64,000 nt of DNA from Virgisporangium aurantiacum (GTDB lineage: Bacteria; Actinomycetota; Actinomycetes; Mycobacteriales; Micromonosporaceae). Position numbers and translations under genes: made by a program. The notes under the pieces are model-generated. The model ran no database searches. It saw nothing but the letters and a program-made list of their open reading frames with translations, and had not been told where the DNA came from. The number at the start of each line of letters is the position of its first letter. Within the stretch, counting starts at the first letter, position 1. The stretch is taken from NCBI RefSeq assembly GCF_016863635.1, contig NZ_BOPG01000033.1, positions 62,001 to 126,000 of the forward strand, in the 5' to 3' direction. Shown piece by piece: positions 51,169-63,715 of the stretch.

Positions 51169-53073
51169 ATGACCACCGCGACATCAGAAGCCGTCCCCAC
51201 GGAATCCGGGCAGGTCGAGCGCAAGCCCCTGATGTCGGGCCGCGCCATTCTGATGATGAATCTCGGGTTCTTCGGGGTTCAGTTCAGTTTCGGCCTCACC
51301 CAGTCGGCGGTGAACCCGCTCTTCCTCCTGATCGGTGCGAGCCCCGAGCAGCTTCCGATCCTGAATCTCGCCGGACCCGTCACCGGGCTGTTGATCCAAC
51401 CGCTGATCGGAGCGATCAGCGACCGGACCTGGCACCCGCGCTGGGGCCGGCGCCGCCCGTTCATCACGGCCGGCGCGATCCTGTGCTCGATCATCCTGTT
51501 CCTGTTCCCGTTCGTCGGTGTGCTGTGGCTGGCCGTGGTGTGCTTCTGGTTGCTCGACGCCGGAAACAACACCTCGATGGAGCCGTACCGGGCGTTCATC
51601 TCCGACCGGTTGCCCAAATCGCAACTCGCGCGCGGGTTCCTGACCCAGAGCATGTTCACCGGTGCGGGCGCGGTGCTCGCCAACCTGTCGCTGTTCCTTC
51701 TGCAGAAGGTGTCGTCGCTGGAGACGACGGCCGGCAACGGCGTCCCGTACTGGATGTACGTCTGCTTCATGATCGGCACGTTCTGCATCCTGCTGACCGT
51801 GCTGACGGCGATGGCGCGCACCAAGGAGATCACTCCGTCGCCGGAGGATCTCGAGGAGATGCGCGCGGCGCCGAAGGGGCTCCACCACGCGGTTCGCGAG
51901 ATCGCGGACGCCGTCCGGGTGATGCCGGTCGCCATGCACAAGATCGGCGTGGTGTTCCTCTTCCAGTGGTACGCGATGTTCATCTACTGGCAGTTCGTCG
52001 CGGTCAGCCTCGGCGAGACGGTGTTCGACGCCACGCCGGAGGAGGGCGGAACGGCCTGGGACCAGGCGATCGCCTGGAGCGGCCTGGAGAACGCCACCTA
52101 CAACTTCGTCACCATGGTCTCCGCGCTGTTCCTCGTGGGCTTCGCGCAGCGGATCGGGGCCAAGCGGGTCCACGCGATCACGCTCGGCCTGGCCGCGGTG
52201 TCCCTGGTCTGGCTGGCGCACATCTCCAACCAGTACGTCGCCCTGGTTCCGATGATCGGCCTGGGCGTCTTCTGGGCCAGCGCGGTGGGCGTGCCCTACC
52301 TGATGGTCGCCAGCATGGTCCCGGCCAAGCGGACCGGCGTCTACATGGGCATCCTGAACATGATGATCGTGGTGCCGATGCTGATCCAGACGGTGACGTT
52401 CGGCTGGATCTTCACGCATCTCCTCGACGGCAAGGGCAGCAACGCGATCATCCTCGCCGGTGTGCTCCTGGGCATCGGCGCCGTGGCGATGCTCTGGGTG
52501 AACCCGCCCGACGAGGCCGACGAGTCCCCGATCGTGCCGCTCGGCGGCAAGCGCAGCATCAGCGTGTACGAACGGGTCGTGGTCGGTTCGGACGGCACCG
52601 CGACCAGCCTGTACGCCGTCGACCGGGCCGCGGAGGTGGCCCAGGCCGCGCAGGCCAGGCTGGTCGTCGTCACCGCGTACCGCGACGGCGACCCGGCATC
52701 GACCCCCGCGGAAGGGGTGCACCGCGACCTGTACGGGGTCGACGCCGCCCGGGAGGCCCTGGAAAAGTCGGTCACCGAGCTCACCCGGGAGCGGGCCAGG
52801 CACATCGAGCAGCGGCTCGTCCCGGGCGACCCGGCACAGGCCCTGCTCGACACGGTCGGCGTCAACCCCGCGAACCTCATCGTCGTGGGAAACCGCGGGT
52901 TGGGCGCGAGCGAGGGGCAGCTGCTGGGATCGGTTCCCGCCGGCGTCGTCCGGAACGCCGTCTGCGACGTGCTCGTCGTGCAGACGTCGGCGCTCGACGA
53001 GGATCGCATCTTCGCCAAGGAGAGAGCCGAACCGGATGCGGAGCCTCCCGAGGAGGAAGCCCCCGCCGGGTAA
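51169..53073 (+). CDS. MFS transporter fused to a Usp domain
   Basis: 634 aa. Residues 1 to about 450 are a 12-segment MFS permease of the glycoside-cation-symporter/SLC45-like type (IQPLIGAISDRTWHPRWGRRR, ICSIILFLFPF-like segments, and a long central loop with EEMRAAPKGLHHAVREIADAV). Residues about 463-610 are a universal stress domain starting YERVVVGSDGTATSLYAVDRA, with the nucleotide loop VVGNRGLGASEGQLLGSVP. The tail is acidic (EPDAEPPEEE). The Usp part probably senses ATP to control sugar uptake. A strong AAAGGGGG precedes the ATG. Confidence 0.9.
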   Translation: MTTATSEAVPTESGQVERKPLMSGRAILMMNLGFFGVQFSFGLTQSAVNPLFLLIGASPEQLPILNLAGPVTGLLIQPLIGAISDRTWHPRWGRRRPFITAGAILCSIILFLFPFVGVLWLAVVCFWLLDAGNNTSMEPYRAFISDRLPKSQLARGFLTQSMFTGAGAVLANLSLFLLQKVSSLETTAGNGVPYWMYVCFMIGTFCILLTVLTAMARTKEITPSPEDLEEMRAAPKGLHHAVREIADAVRVMPVAMHKIGVVFLFQWYAMFIYWQFVAVSLGETVFDATPEEGGTAWDQAIAWSGLENATYNFVTMVSALFLVGFAQRIGAKRVHAITLGLAAVSLVWLAHISNQYVALVPMIGLGVFWASAVGVPYLMVASMVPAKRTGVYMGILNMMIVVPMLIQTVTFGWIFTHLLDGKGSNAIILAGVLLGIGAVAMLWVNPPDEADESPIVPLGGKRSISVYERVVVGSDGTATSLYAVDRAAEVAQAAQARLVVVTAYRDGDPASTPAEGVHRDLYGVDAAREALEKSVTELTRERARHIEQRLVPGDPAQALLDTVGVNPANLIVVGNRGLGASEGQLLGSVPAGVVRNAVCDVLVVQTSALDEDRIFAKERAEPDAEPPEEEAPAG

Positions 53074-53074
53074 G

Positions 53075-53731
53075 TCACGCCACGAGCGCCGGACTCGGCA
53101 TCGCGGCGACGGCCACGCGGGTGGAGCGGATCGCGAGCACGCCGAGCCCGACGAGCATCGCACCGCGCAGCAGTTCGAACTGCAGACCGGTGACCACGGG
53201 CAGCACCGGCAGCGGCGCGAGGGCGACCACGGCGCCCGCGATGCCGGTCCAGCCCACCCACCGGGGCAGGCCGGCGGTCCGGACCAGGGCGATGGCGAAG
53301 ACGAGCAGGCCGGCCACGAGCCCGATGCCGCTGACGAGCTGTTCGGCCTCGAACGCCGGCGCGGCGATCACCGCGTCCTTCGTCGAGACCATGCCGGGGT
53401 GGTGGTGCGCCAGGTCGGACGAGGCGAAGGTCATCAGGACGAGGTGCGGCACGGCGCTGAGCAGGTTGCCGAGGAAGTAGAGGAGGTAGCCGACGAGCCC
53501 GAGCCGGCCCGCCCGCGGCCCGATCCAGCCGTACACGCCGGGCAGGCCGAGCAGGAGCAGGACCGTGCCGGTCAGGAGGGCCGCCGAGCCGAGCGTGTGC
53601 GGCTGGGCGAGCGCCTCGGGGCTGTGGGCGTGCCCGTCCTCGATGGGGTGGGTCAGTCCGCCGATGAGGCACAGCGGACCGGCGGCGACGGCGGCCATGC
53701 CGCTGAGCCGGCGCAGGGTGAACGCGTTCAC
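53075..53731 (-). CDS. Integral membrane protein
   Basis: 218 aa from a GTG with GGAGA upstream. Six hydrophobic segments (for example GMAAVAAGPLCLIGGL, LLTGTVLLLLGLPGVYGWIG, GIGLVAGLLVFAIALV and GWTGIAGAVVALAPLPVLP) with a His-rich loop (DLAHHHPGM). No family assigned with confidence; it resembles DUF4386-like or LrgB-unrelated small membrane proteins of actinobacteria. The gene converges with the MFS-Usp gene with a 1-bp gap. Confidence 0.65.
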   Translation of the reverse strand: MNAFTLRRLSGMAAVAAGPLCLIGGLTHPIEDGHAHSPEALAQPHTLGSAALLTGTVLLLLGLPGVYGWIGPRAGRLGLVGYLLYFLGNLLSAVPHLVLMTFASSDLAHHHPGMVSTKDAVIAAPAFEAEQLVSGIGLVAGLLVFAIALVRTAGLPRWVGWTGIAGAVVALAPLPVLPVVTGLQFELLRGAMLVGLGVLAIRSTRVAVAAMPSPALVA

Positions 53732-53855
53732 GATGTCTCCTTGAGGTGTGGGATGTGCGAAGCAGCGTCGCCGGCGGCGCTGGTGCCCGGCTGGTGTCCG
53801 GCCGCAGTCGCCTGTGGGACGAGGAAGAGGGCCGCCTCGCCTCGGGCGGCGGGGA

Positions 53856-57050
<3,195 letters not shown>

Positions 57051-57082
57051 GGTACCGGCGCGGTACCGGCTTCACCCGCGGC

Positions 57083-58924
57083 TTACCGGCCGGCGCGGTC
57101 GAGCCGTTTGTCCAGGGTGATCGCGGCGTCGACGAGGGCCAGGTGGGTGAACGCCTGCGGGAAGTTGCCGAGCTGCTCGCCGGTGAGCGCCACCTCCTCG
57201 GAGTACAGCCCGAGATGGTTGGCGTAGGTCAGCATCTTCTCGAACGTCTCCCGCGCCTTCTCCAGCCGCCCGGCCCGCGCCAGCGAGTCGACGTAGGCGA
57301 ACGTGCACAACGAGAACGTCCCCTCCGACCCGCGCAGCCCGTCCGGCGAGGCCTCCGGGTCGTACCGGTAGACGAGGCTGTCGGTCACCAGTTCCCCGTC
57401 CATCGCCGCGAGCGTCGACGTCCACATCGGGTCGGTCGGGGTGATGAAACCGACCGTCGACATCCGCAGCAGCGAGGAGTCCAGGACGTCCGAGGCGTAG
57501 TGCTGCCGGAAGGCCCGCCGGGTCGGGCTCCACCCGCGGTCCATGATCTGGTTGTAGACCGCGTCCCGTTCCCGGTGCCAGCGCTCCAACGGCGCCGGCC
57601 GTCCGTGCGCCGTCGCGAGCCGGATGCCCCGGTCCAGGGCGACCCAGCACATCAGCCGGCCGTAGGTGAAGTCCTGCCGGCCCCCGCGCGTCTCCCAGAT
57701 CCCCTCCTCCGGTTGGTCCCAGTTCTCGGCGACCCAGTCGACCAGGTCGCGGATCCGCAACCACCCGTGGTGGCCGGCCGTGATCCCGTGCCGATCGGCG
57801 GCGTAGATGCTGTCGAGCGCCTCGCCGTAGATGTCCAGCTGCAACTGGCCGGCCGCGCCGTTGCCGATGTGGACCGGCGCCGACCCCCGGTAGCCCTCCC
57901 AGTGCTCCAGGACCTCCTCGGTGAGATCGGTCGACCCGTCGACCCGGTACATGATGTTCAGCGGGCCGCCGCCGTTCTTCACGTCGGTCTGCTCGTCGAC
58001 CCGGTCGCGCAGCCAGCGTCCGAGTGCCGCCGCCTCGTCGGTGAAACCCATGCCGAGCAACGAGTACACGGAGAACGACGCGTCGCGGACCCAGGTGTAG
58101 CGGTAGTCCCAGTTGCGTTCGCCGCCGATCTGCTCCGGCAGCGCGGCCGTCGGCGCGGCCACCAGCCCGCCGGTGGGCGCGTACGTCATCAGCTTCAACG
58201 TGATCGCGGAGCGGTTGAGCATCTCGCGCCAGCGTCCGGTGTACGTCGACCGGGACAGCCAGTTCCGCCAGAACGCGACGGTCCCGTCGTGCAGCCGCCA
58301 CGCCGCGTCCACCCGGACCTCCTGAATCGGACCGGCCGCGCCGGTCTCCAGCAGGATGCCCCGCGTCTGCCCCGCTTCCAGCGCGAACTCGGCGTGCACG
58401 TCGCCGGCGTCGACCCGGATGCTGGCCAGCCGTTCGTCGTCCGGTTCCCTGATCAGGTGGACGGTCATGGCCGTGCGGGCGCCGTGGAACACCACGCCGC
58501 TCTCGGTCAGGTGGGTCTCGTGCGGTTCGCGGCCGTAGTCGAACCGGGGGGCGATGTCGAGCGCGAACGTCATCCGGCCCCGCACGCACCGGACCATGCG
58601 CACGATGTGGTGCCGGTCCACGGCGGCCGTGGCGCCGGTGACGGGCATGAAGTCGACGACCTCGCCGACGCCGGCCTCGGTGAGGAACCGGGTGACGAGG
58701 ACGGCGGTGTCCGGCAGGTACAACTGCTTGCTGGTGAAGACCTCCACGGTCGGCCGCACCCGGCAGTGACCGCCCCGGTCGTGGTCCAACAGCGCGCCGA
58801 ACACGCTCGGCGAGTCGAACCGGGGCGCGCAGAACCAGTCGATCGATCCGTCGGTGGCCACGAGTGCGGCGGTCTGCAGGTCACCGAGCAGGCCGTGATC
58901 AGCGATGAGCGGGTAGCCGGGCAT
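57083..58924 (-). CDS. GH15-family glycoside hydrolase (glucoamylase/trehalase type)
   Basis: 613 aa, full length for the actinobacterial GH15 group. An N-terminal beta-sandwich (PLIADHGLLGDLQTAALVA, DGSIDWFCAPRFDSPSVFG) precedes the (alpha/alpha)6 barrel with RNWDYRYTWVRDASFSVY and the catalytic region LYSEEVALTGEQLGNFPQAF. No signal peptide, so it is cytoplasmic. Biochemically studied mycobacterial relatives are trehalases; glucoamylase or glucodextranase activity cannot be excluded. Confidence 0.9.
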   Translation of the reverse strand: MPGYPLIADHGLLGDLQTAALVATDGSIDWFCAPRFDSPSVFGALLDHDRGGHCRVRPTVEVFTSKQLYLPDTAVLVTRFLTEAGVGEVVDFMPVTGATAAVDRHHIVRMVRCVRGRMTFALDIAPRFDYGREPHETHLTESGVVFHGARTAMTVHLIREPDDERLASIRVDAGDVHAEFALEAGQTRGILLETGAAGPIQEVRVDAAWRLHDGTVAFWRNWLSRSTYTGRWREMLNRSAITLKLMTYAPTGGLVAAPTAALPEQIGGERNWDYRYTWVRDASFSVYSLLGMGFTDEAAALGRWLRDRVDEQTDVKNGGGPLNIMYRVDGSTDLTEEVLEHWEGYRGSAPVHIGNGAAGQLQLDIYGEALDSIYAADRHGITAGHHGWLRIRDLVDWVAENWDQPEEGIWETRGGRQDFTYGRLMCWVALDRGIRLATAHGRPAPLERWHRERDAVYNQIMDRGWSPTRRAFRQHYASDVLDSSLLRMSTVGFITPTDPMWTSTLAAMDGELVTDSLVYRYDPEASPDGLRGSEGTFSLCTFAYVDSLARAGRLEKARETFEKMLTYANHLGLYSEEVALTGEQLGNFPQAFTHLALVDAAITLDKRLDRAGR

Positions 58925-59010
58925 GACGCCAGGATTCCGGCGTCGATGTCCCGGCGCCTCATTCCGTGCGGGTGATGCTTCCGCCGGTCATCGACGGGAC
59001 GCTGCCCGAC

Positions 59011-60408
59011 ATGGCTTCGGAAGCTCCGTCGAAGGCGCTTCGGCGTGCGCTGATCCCGCTCGCCCTCGCCCAGTTCATCTGCAGCTTCGCCGGTTCGAAC
59101 ATGACCGTCATGATCAACGACATCAGCACCGACCTGGACACGACCGTCCAGGGCGTGCAGCTCGCGATCACGATCTTCCTGCTCGTGATGGCCGCGCTCA
59201 TGATCCCCGGCGGCAAGCTGACCGACCGCTACGGCCGCAAGCGGCTGTTCATCCTCGGCCTGATCGTGTACGGCGTCGGTGCGCTGCTGAGCGCGGTCGC
59301 GCCGGGCCTGGGTGTGCTGATCATCGGCAACTCGATCCTCGAGGGCATCGGCACGGCGCTGCTGATCCCACCCGTCTACATCCTCACGACGCTGATCTTC
59401 CCCGACCTGGTCTCGCGGGCCCGCGCGTTCGGCGCGATCAGCGCGTTGGGCGGCATCGGCGCGGCCGCCGGACCGCTGATCGGCGGGTTCATCACCTCGG
59501 CGATCAGCTGGCGGGCGGCGTTCATCTTCCAGGTGCTGGTGATCGTCGTGATCATCGTGCTGGCCCGCCGGGTCCCGGAGCCACTGCCGGCCGACCCGAC
59601 CCAACGGTTCGATTTCGTCGGCGCCGTGCTGTCGGCCCTCGGGCTGGTCCTCGTGGTGGTGGGCATCCTGGCGGCCGACAACAACGGCTGGCTGATGGTC
59701 GCCCTGATCGTCGCCGGTGCCCTCGTACTGGCCGGGTTCTTCGCGTGGGTCCGGCACCGGGAGCGGGTGGGCCGGGAGGCGCTGCTGTCGACGTCGCTGT
59801 TCCGCAACCGCACGTCGAACCTGGGCCTGATCACGCAGAACACCCAGTGGCTGCTGCTGATGGGCGTGTCGTTCGTGGTCTCCGCCTATCTGCAGGTCGT
59901 CCGCGGCTACAACGCGATCGAGACCGGCGTGATCTACACGGCGACGACCCTCGGTCTGCTGCTGTCCTCGCTCGGCGCCGAACGCTTTGCGCGGCGGCGC
60001 GCCCAGCGCACGCTCATCATGGCCGGGTTCGGCATCTGCATCGTGGGCGTCGCACTGCTCCTGCCGATGGTGAGCAGGTCCGACAGCGCGTGGGCGTTCA
60101 TTCCGGGCCTGTTCCTGATCGGGTTCGGGCTCGGCGGAATGCTGACCCCGTCGGTGAACGTGGTGCAGTCGAGCTTCCCGGAGGAGCTGCAGGGCGAGAT
60201 CTCCGGACTGTCCCGGAGCGTCTCCAACCTCGGGTCCTCGCTCGGCGGCGCGATCGCCGGCACGATCCTGGTCGCCGGAATCACGAAGACGCCCGAGCGC
60301 TCGTACGCGCTCGCGATGGTGGTCCTCGCCGTGACCACCATCGTGGGTCTGGTGGCGGCCGCACGGCTGCCCGCGACCGCCACGCAACGTTCAGCCGACG
60401 GAGTGTAG
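59011..60408 (+). CDS. DHA2-type MFS multidrug transporter
   Basis: 465 aa from the ATG at 59011, which gives a typical short N-terminus before the first membrane segment (LIPLALAQFICSFAGSNM); in-frame starts at 58966 or 58975 are also possible. Fourteen hydrophobic segments, motif A GKLTDRYGRKRLFILGL and the motif C-like GAAAGPLIGGFI identify the proton-driven DHA2 (EmrB/QacA) family. It exports unknown compounds. The gene is divergent from the GH15 gene. Confidence 0.88.
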   Translation: MASEAPSKALRRALIPLALAQFICSFAGSNMTVMINDISTDLDTTVQGVQLAITIFLLVMAALMIPGGKLTDRYGRKRLFILGLIVYGVGALLSAVAPGLGVLIIGNSILEGIGTALLIPPVYILTTLIFPDLVSRARAFGAISALGGIGAAAGPLIGGFITSAISWRAAFIFQVLVIVVIIVLARRVPEPLPADPTQRFDFVGAVLSALGLVLVVVGILAADNNGWLMVALIVAGALVLAGFFAWVRHRERVGREALLSTSLFRNRTSNLGLITQNTQWLLLMGVSFVVSAYLQVVRGYNAIETGVIYTATTLGLLLSSLGAERFARRRAQRTLIMAGFGICIVGVALLLPMVSRSDSAWAFIPGLFLIGFGLGGMLTPSVNVVQSSFPEELQGEISGLSRSVSNLGSSLGGAIAGTILVAGITKTPERSYALAMVVLAVTTIVGLVAAARLPATATQRSADGV

Positions 60409-60485
60409 AAGGTGGACGCGCTGTCCAAGCCGTCCTACGCTGCGTAGCTGGACGCGTCCGCGCACACGGCATCGAGAGAATCACC

Positions 60486-61661
60486 ATGGCTGACGACTGG
60501 ACGGCGTGGGGCCCGCTCGCGGAGCGGTACCGGACGCCGGGTCCGCGAAAGATTCTCACCCTCGACGGGGGCGGCATCCGCGGGGTGATCACCCTCGGCG
60601 TCCTTGCCGAGCTGGAGACCCAACTGCGCAAGCGAACCGGTGATCCGGACTACCGCCTGTGCCAGTTCTTCGACCTGATCGGTGGCACCAGCACCGGCGC
60701 GATCATCGCCACCGGCCTGGCTTCGGGGATGTCGGTGGCGGAGATCGCGGACTTCTACGAGCGGTTCGGCTCGGTCGCGTTCGAGCGGCGGCGGATCTGG
60801 CAGAAGTGGCAGGCGCTGTACGGCGACGGTGGTTTGATCAGGACCCTCAAGGAGACGTTCGGCGACGCCGACCTCCGGCCGCAGAACCTGAAGTGTCTTC
60901 TCGTCGTCGTCACCCGTAATGCGACGACGGACTCCGCGTGGCCGATCAGCTCCAACCCCGCGGCCAAATACAACGATCTGAGCCGCCCGGACTGCAACCT
61001 CAGGATCCCGCTCTGGAAGCTCGTGCGCGCCAGCACCGCGGCTCCGGTGTTCTTTCCGCCGGAGACGATCCCCTGGGATCCGGCCGATCCGGCGAAGGCG
61101 TTCGTGTTCGTCGACGGCGGCACGACGGCGTACAACAACTGCGCGTTCCTGATGTACCGGATGGCGACCGAGCCGGCCTACCGGCTCGGCTGGCAGACCG
61201 GCGAGAAGCGCCTGCTCGTCGTGTCGGTCGGCACGGGGAGCGCGCCGGTGCCGGGCGTCGGCACCGACGACCCGTCGACAAACGTCGTCGAGGCGGCCCT
61301 CAACACCCTCTCCGCGTTGATGTCGCAGGCGGCCGTCGACCAGGACGTGAACTGCCGCGTGGTCGGCCGGTGCCGCTACGGCGGAATCATCGACCGGGAA
61401 CTGCACGATCTGATCCCGACCGACCCGCAGGTGCCGGACTCGTTGCTTCCGCTCGACATCGACACCGGCAAGGCCTTCCTCTACGTCCGATACAACGCCG
61501 AACTGACCGAGGCGGGACTGGCGGATCTACGACTGAAGGCGCTCGACCCGCGCAGGCTCCGGAAGATGGACGACGTCGACAACGTCCCCGATCTCAAGAA
61601 GGTCGGAGACGCGCTGGCCGAGCGCGTCACCCTCGCGCATCTGGGCTCGTTCGCGCCGTGA
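60486..61661 (+). CDS. Patatin-like phospholipase
   Basis: 391 aa. The oxyanion glycine motif ILTLDGGGIRGVITLGVL, the nucleophile Ser in IGGTSTGAIIA (GxSxG) and the catalytic Asp in VFVDGGTTAYNNC (DGG) are all present. The family cleaves ester bonds of membrane lipids. The next gene, 27 bp downstream, encodes a TIR-TPR protein, so this looks like an effector in a two-gene defence module comparable in logic to CapV-type systems; no cyclic-nucleotide synthase is adjacent. Confidence 0.88.
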   Translation: MADDWTAWGPLAERYRTPGPRKILTLDGGGIRGVITLGVLAELETQLRKRTGDPDYRLCQFFDLIGGTSTGAIIATGLASGMSVAEIADFYERFGSVAFERRRIWQKWQALYGDGGLIRTLKETFGDADLRPQNLKCLLVVVTRNATTDSAWPISSNPAAKYNDLSRPDCNLRIPLWKLVRASTAAPVFFPPETIPWDPADPAKAFVFVDGGTTAYNNCAFLMYRMATEPAYRLGWQTGEKRLLVVSVGTGSAPVPGVGTDDPSTNVVEAALNTLSALMSQAAVDQDVNCRVVGRCRYGGIIDRELHDLIPTDPQVPDSLLPLDIDTGKAFLYVRYNAELTEAGLADLRLKALDPRRLRKMDDVDNVPDLKKVGDALAERVTLAHLGSFAP

Positions 61662-61688
61662 CCTGAAATTCCTGAAAGCGAGACTTCC

Positions 61689-62999
61689 ATGGGCGACACA
61701 CCGGTTGGTGACGACTCCCGGCATCAGGCGGAACTGTTCCAGCAGTGGCTGCAGTTCGCCCCAGAACCCCGTCCCCGCGACGGCAACACCTACGACGCGT
61801 TCATCAGCTACCGGTCGTCCGACCGAACCTGGGCGATGGCGCTGTACGACGCCCTCAAGCTCGCCGGCTGGAACGCCTTCCTCGATCAGTACGACCTGGT
61901 ACCGGGCGCGAACCTGGAGGCGAGCCTGGCCAACGCGCTGGAGGCAAGTTCGTCCGGCGTGATCGTCTGGTCGAGCCACACCAAGGACTCGAAATGGTGC
62001 CAGAGCGAACGCAATGCGATGCGGAACCTGGGCAACCGGGCCGGCGGGTTCAACTACGTCTTCAGCAAGCTGGACCATGAGCCGCTGCCGCTGTTCGCCG
62101 AGCAGGACCTGTACGTCGACTTCAAGGAGAACCCGGAGGGCCCGAGCGGCGTCAACCTGCTGAGGCTGATGTGCGGCATGCGGGGGATCACGCTGGCGCC
62201 GGAGGCGGTGGTGCTGGCGCAGCGGGTCGACGAGGACGCGAAGCAGGCGATGGTGCAGATCCGTGGCGCGATCGAGGCCGGAAACGCGGGCACGCTCCTG
62301 ACGATGGGCACGTCCGACCGCCCGGCGATGCTGGCGTCGCCCGGCCCGATCCTGGCGGCCGCGCACGGTCTGATCCGGCTGGGCAGCTACGAGAAGGCGC
62401 GGCAGGTGCTCGCGCGGGCGGGCACGTTCTTTCCGGGGTCGTTCCGCGCGCGGCAGTTGGAGGGCCTGGTACTGCGCCGCCTCGGTCGCTACCAGGACGC
62501 GATCGACGTGATGTCGGAACTCAAGGCCGCCGGCCACAACGACCCCGAGACCCTCGGCATCCTCGCGGCCGCCTGGGACGGCCGGTACCGGGAGACCGGC
62601 AAGACGCTGCACCTCCGCAAGTCGCGCGACTTGTACCTGACCGCGTTCCAAGGCGATCCCATGGACTACTACACGGGCATCAACGCGGCGTCGAAGTCGC
62701 TGTTCCTCGGCGAAACGGACCTCGCCGACTCGCTGGCGAACGAGGTGTTCCCCCTGGTGTCGAACGGGGGCGACAGCGCCAACATGTGGCCCGCCTGCAC
62801 CCTGGGCGAGGTGTATCTCCTGCAGCGCAAGATCGACCTGGCGGCGGCGCAGTACCAGAAGGTCGTCGACAGGCACCCGACCGCGGTGGGAGACCTGATG
62901 GGAACGGGCGAGCAGGCCCGGCGGATCTGTACGACGCTGGAGCTGTCGCCGGAGGAAACGGCCCGGGTGATGGCGCCGTTCGCCCTCCTCACCGAGTGA
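61689..62999 (+). CDS. TIR-domain protein with TPR-like C-terminus
   Basis: 436 aa. The TIR domain spans about residues 33-175: YDAFISYRSSDRTWAMALYD and the candidate catalytic Glu107 in SKWCQSERNAM (WCxxE). The C-terminal half is helical, with ARQLEGLVLRRLGRYQDAID and the stretch ETLGILAAAWDGRYRETG then PMDYYTGINAASKSL. That layout resembles the TRAFs-binding (DUF4071-like) tetratricopeptide region seen in other bacterial conflict proteins. It probably cleaves NAD+ or makes a NAD-derived signal on activation. The patatin gene lies just upstream. Confidence 0.87.
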   Translation: MGDTPVGDDSRHQAELFQQWLQFAPEPRPRDGNTYDAFISYRSSDRTWAMALYDALKLAGWNAFLDQYDLVPGANLEASLANALEASSSGVIVWSSHTKDSKWCQSERNAMRNLGNRAGGFNYVFSKLDHEPLPLFAEQDLYVDFKENPEGPSGVNLLRLMCGMRGITLAPEAVVLAQRVDEDAKQAMVQIRGAIEAGNAGTLLTMGTSDRPAMLASPGPILAAAHGLIRLGSYEKARQVLARAGTFFPGSFRARQLEGLVLRRLGRYQDAIDVMSELKAAGHNDPETLGILAAAWDGRYRETGKTLHLRKSRDLYLTAFQGDPMDYYTGINAASKSLFLGETDLADSLANEVFPLVSNGGDSANMWPACTLGEVYLLQRKIDLAAAQYQKVVDRHPTAVGDLMGTGEQARRICTTLELSPEETARVMAPFALLTE

Positions 63000-63023
63000 C
63001 GCGTGCCGGCCTGGCGCGCCGAC

Positions 63024-63029
63024 TACAGT
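63024..63029 (+). promoter_or_regulatory. TANNNT -10 box of the TenA-like gene
   Basis: TACAGT ends 6 bases before the GTG at 63036 and supports that start over an upstream in-frame GTG at 63003. Confidence 0.55.
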
Positions 63030-63035
63030 GACCGC

Positions 63036-63659
63036 GTGAGCCTCGCCCGGTCGCTCTGGCACGCGAACGCCGATCTGGCCGCCGCCGCGCTCGCCCATCC
63101 GTTCGTGCGCGGCATCGCCGACGGGAGCCTGGGCCGCGACCGGTTCGCCGGGTACGTCGCGCAGGACGCCTACTTCCTCGAGTCCTTCGCCCGCGCGTAC
63201 GCGTTGGCGATCGCGCACAGCCCCGACCGCGCCGGTCTCGACGCCTTCGCCGACCTGCTCGACGGGGTGCGGGCCGAGCTGCGGCTGCACGCGTCGTACG
63301 CGGAGAAGTGGGGGATCGACCTCGGCACGGTGTCGCCGGGCCCGGCGACGTCGGCGTACACCGACTTCCTGCTCGCCACCGCCTCGCTCGGCGGTGTGGG
63401 CCTGACGTGCGCCGCGATGACACCGTGCATGCAGCTGTACGCGTACCTGGGTCGGCAACTCGCGGCCGGCCCGGTCGACGGGCGGTACGCGGAGTGGGTC
63501 ACCACCTATGCCGACCCGGGGTTCGAGTCGCTGGCCGCGACGTTGGAGCGCCTGCTCGACACGTACGCCGACGGCGACGGCCCCGCAGTCGTGTACCGCC
63601 GCGCGATGCGGCTGGAGGTCGCTTTCTTCGACGCCGCGTACCGGTCTCCGGCGGGTTGA
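63036..63659 (+). CDS. tenA: TenA/THI-4-family protein
   Basis: 207 aa from the probably leaderless GTG at 63036. The all-helical TenA fold is evident: SLWHANADLAAAALAHPFVRGIADGSL, FAGYVAQDAYFLESFARAYALA and CAAMTPCMQLYAYLGRQL. TenA hydrolyses aminopyrimidine breakdown products to recover thiamin precursors; the second-motif Cys (TPCM) replaces the usual active-site region in a manner typical of one TenA subgroup. No other thiamin genes are in the window. Confidence 0.85.
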   Translation: MSLARSLWHANADLAAAALAHPFVRGIADGSLGRDRFAGYVAQDAYFLESFARAYALAIAHSPDRAGLDAFADLLDGVRAELRLHASYAEKWGIDLGTVSPGPATSAYTDFLLATASLGGVGLTCAAMTPCMQLYAYLGRQLAAGPVDGRYAEWVTTYADPGFESLAATLERLLDTYADGDGPAVVYRRAMRLEVAFFDAAYRSPAG

Positions 63660-63715
63660 CACGGGAAAGCCGCTGCGGCTAATTTCGGCCCGGACCTAAA
63701 TTGGGTGGGGGTGGC

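Noticed and set aside
51184..53163. 659-aa minus-strand frame opposite the MFS-Usp gene
   Set aside because: Shadow frame; the sense strand has full MFS and Usp motifs.
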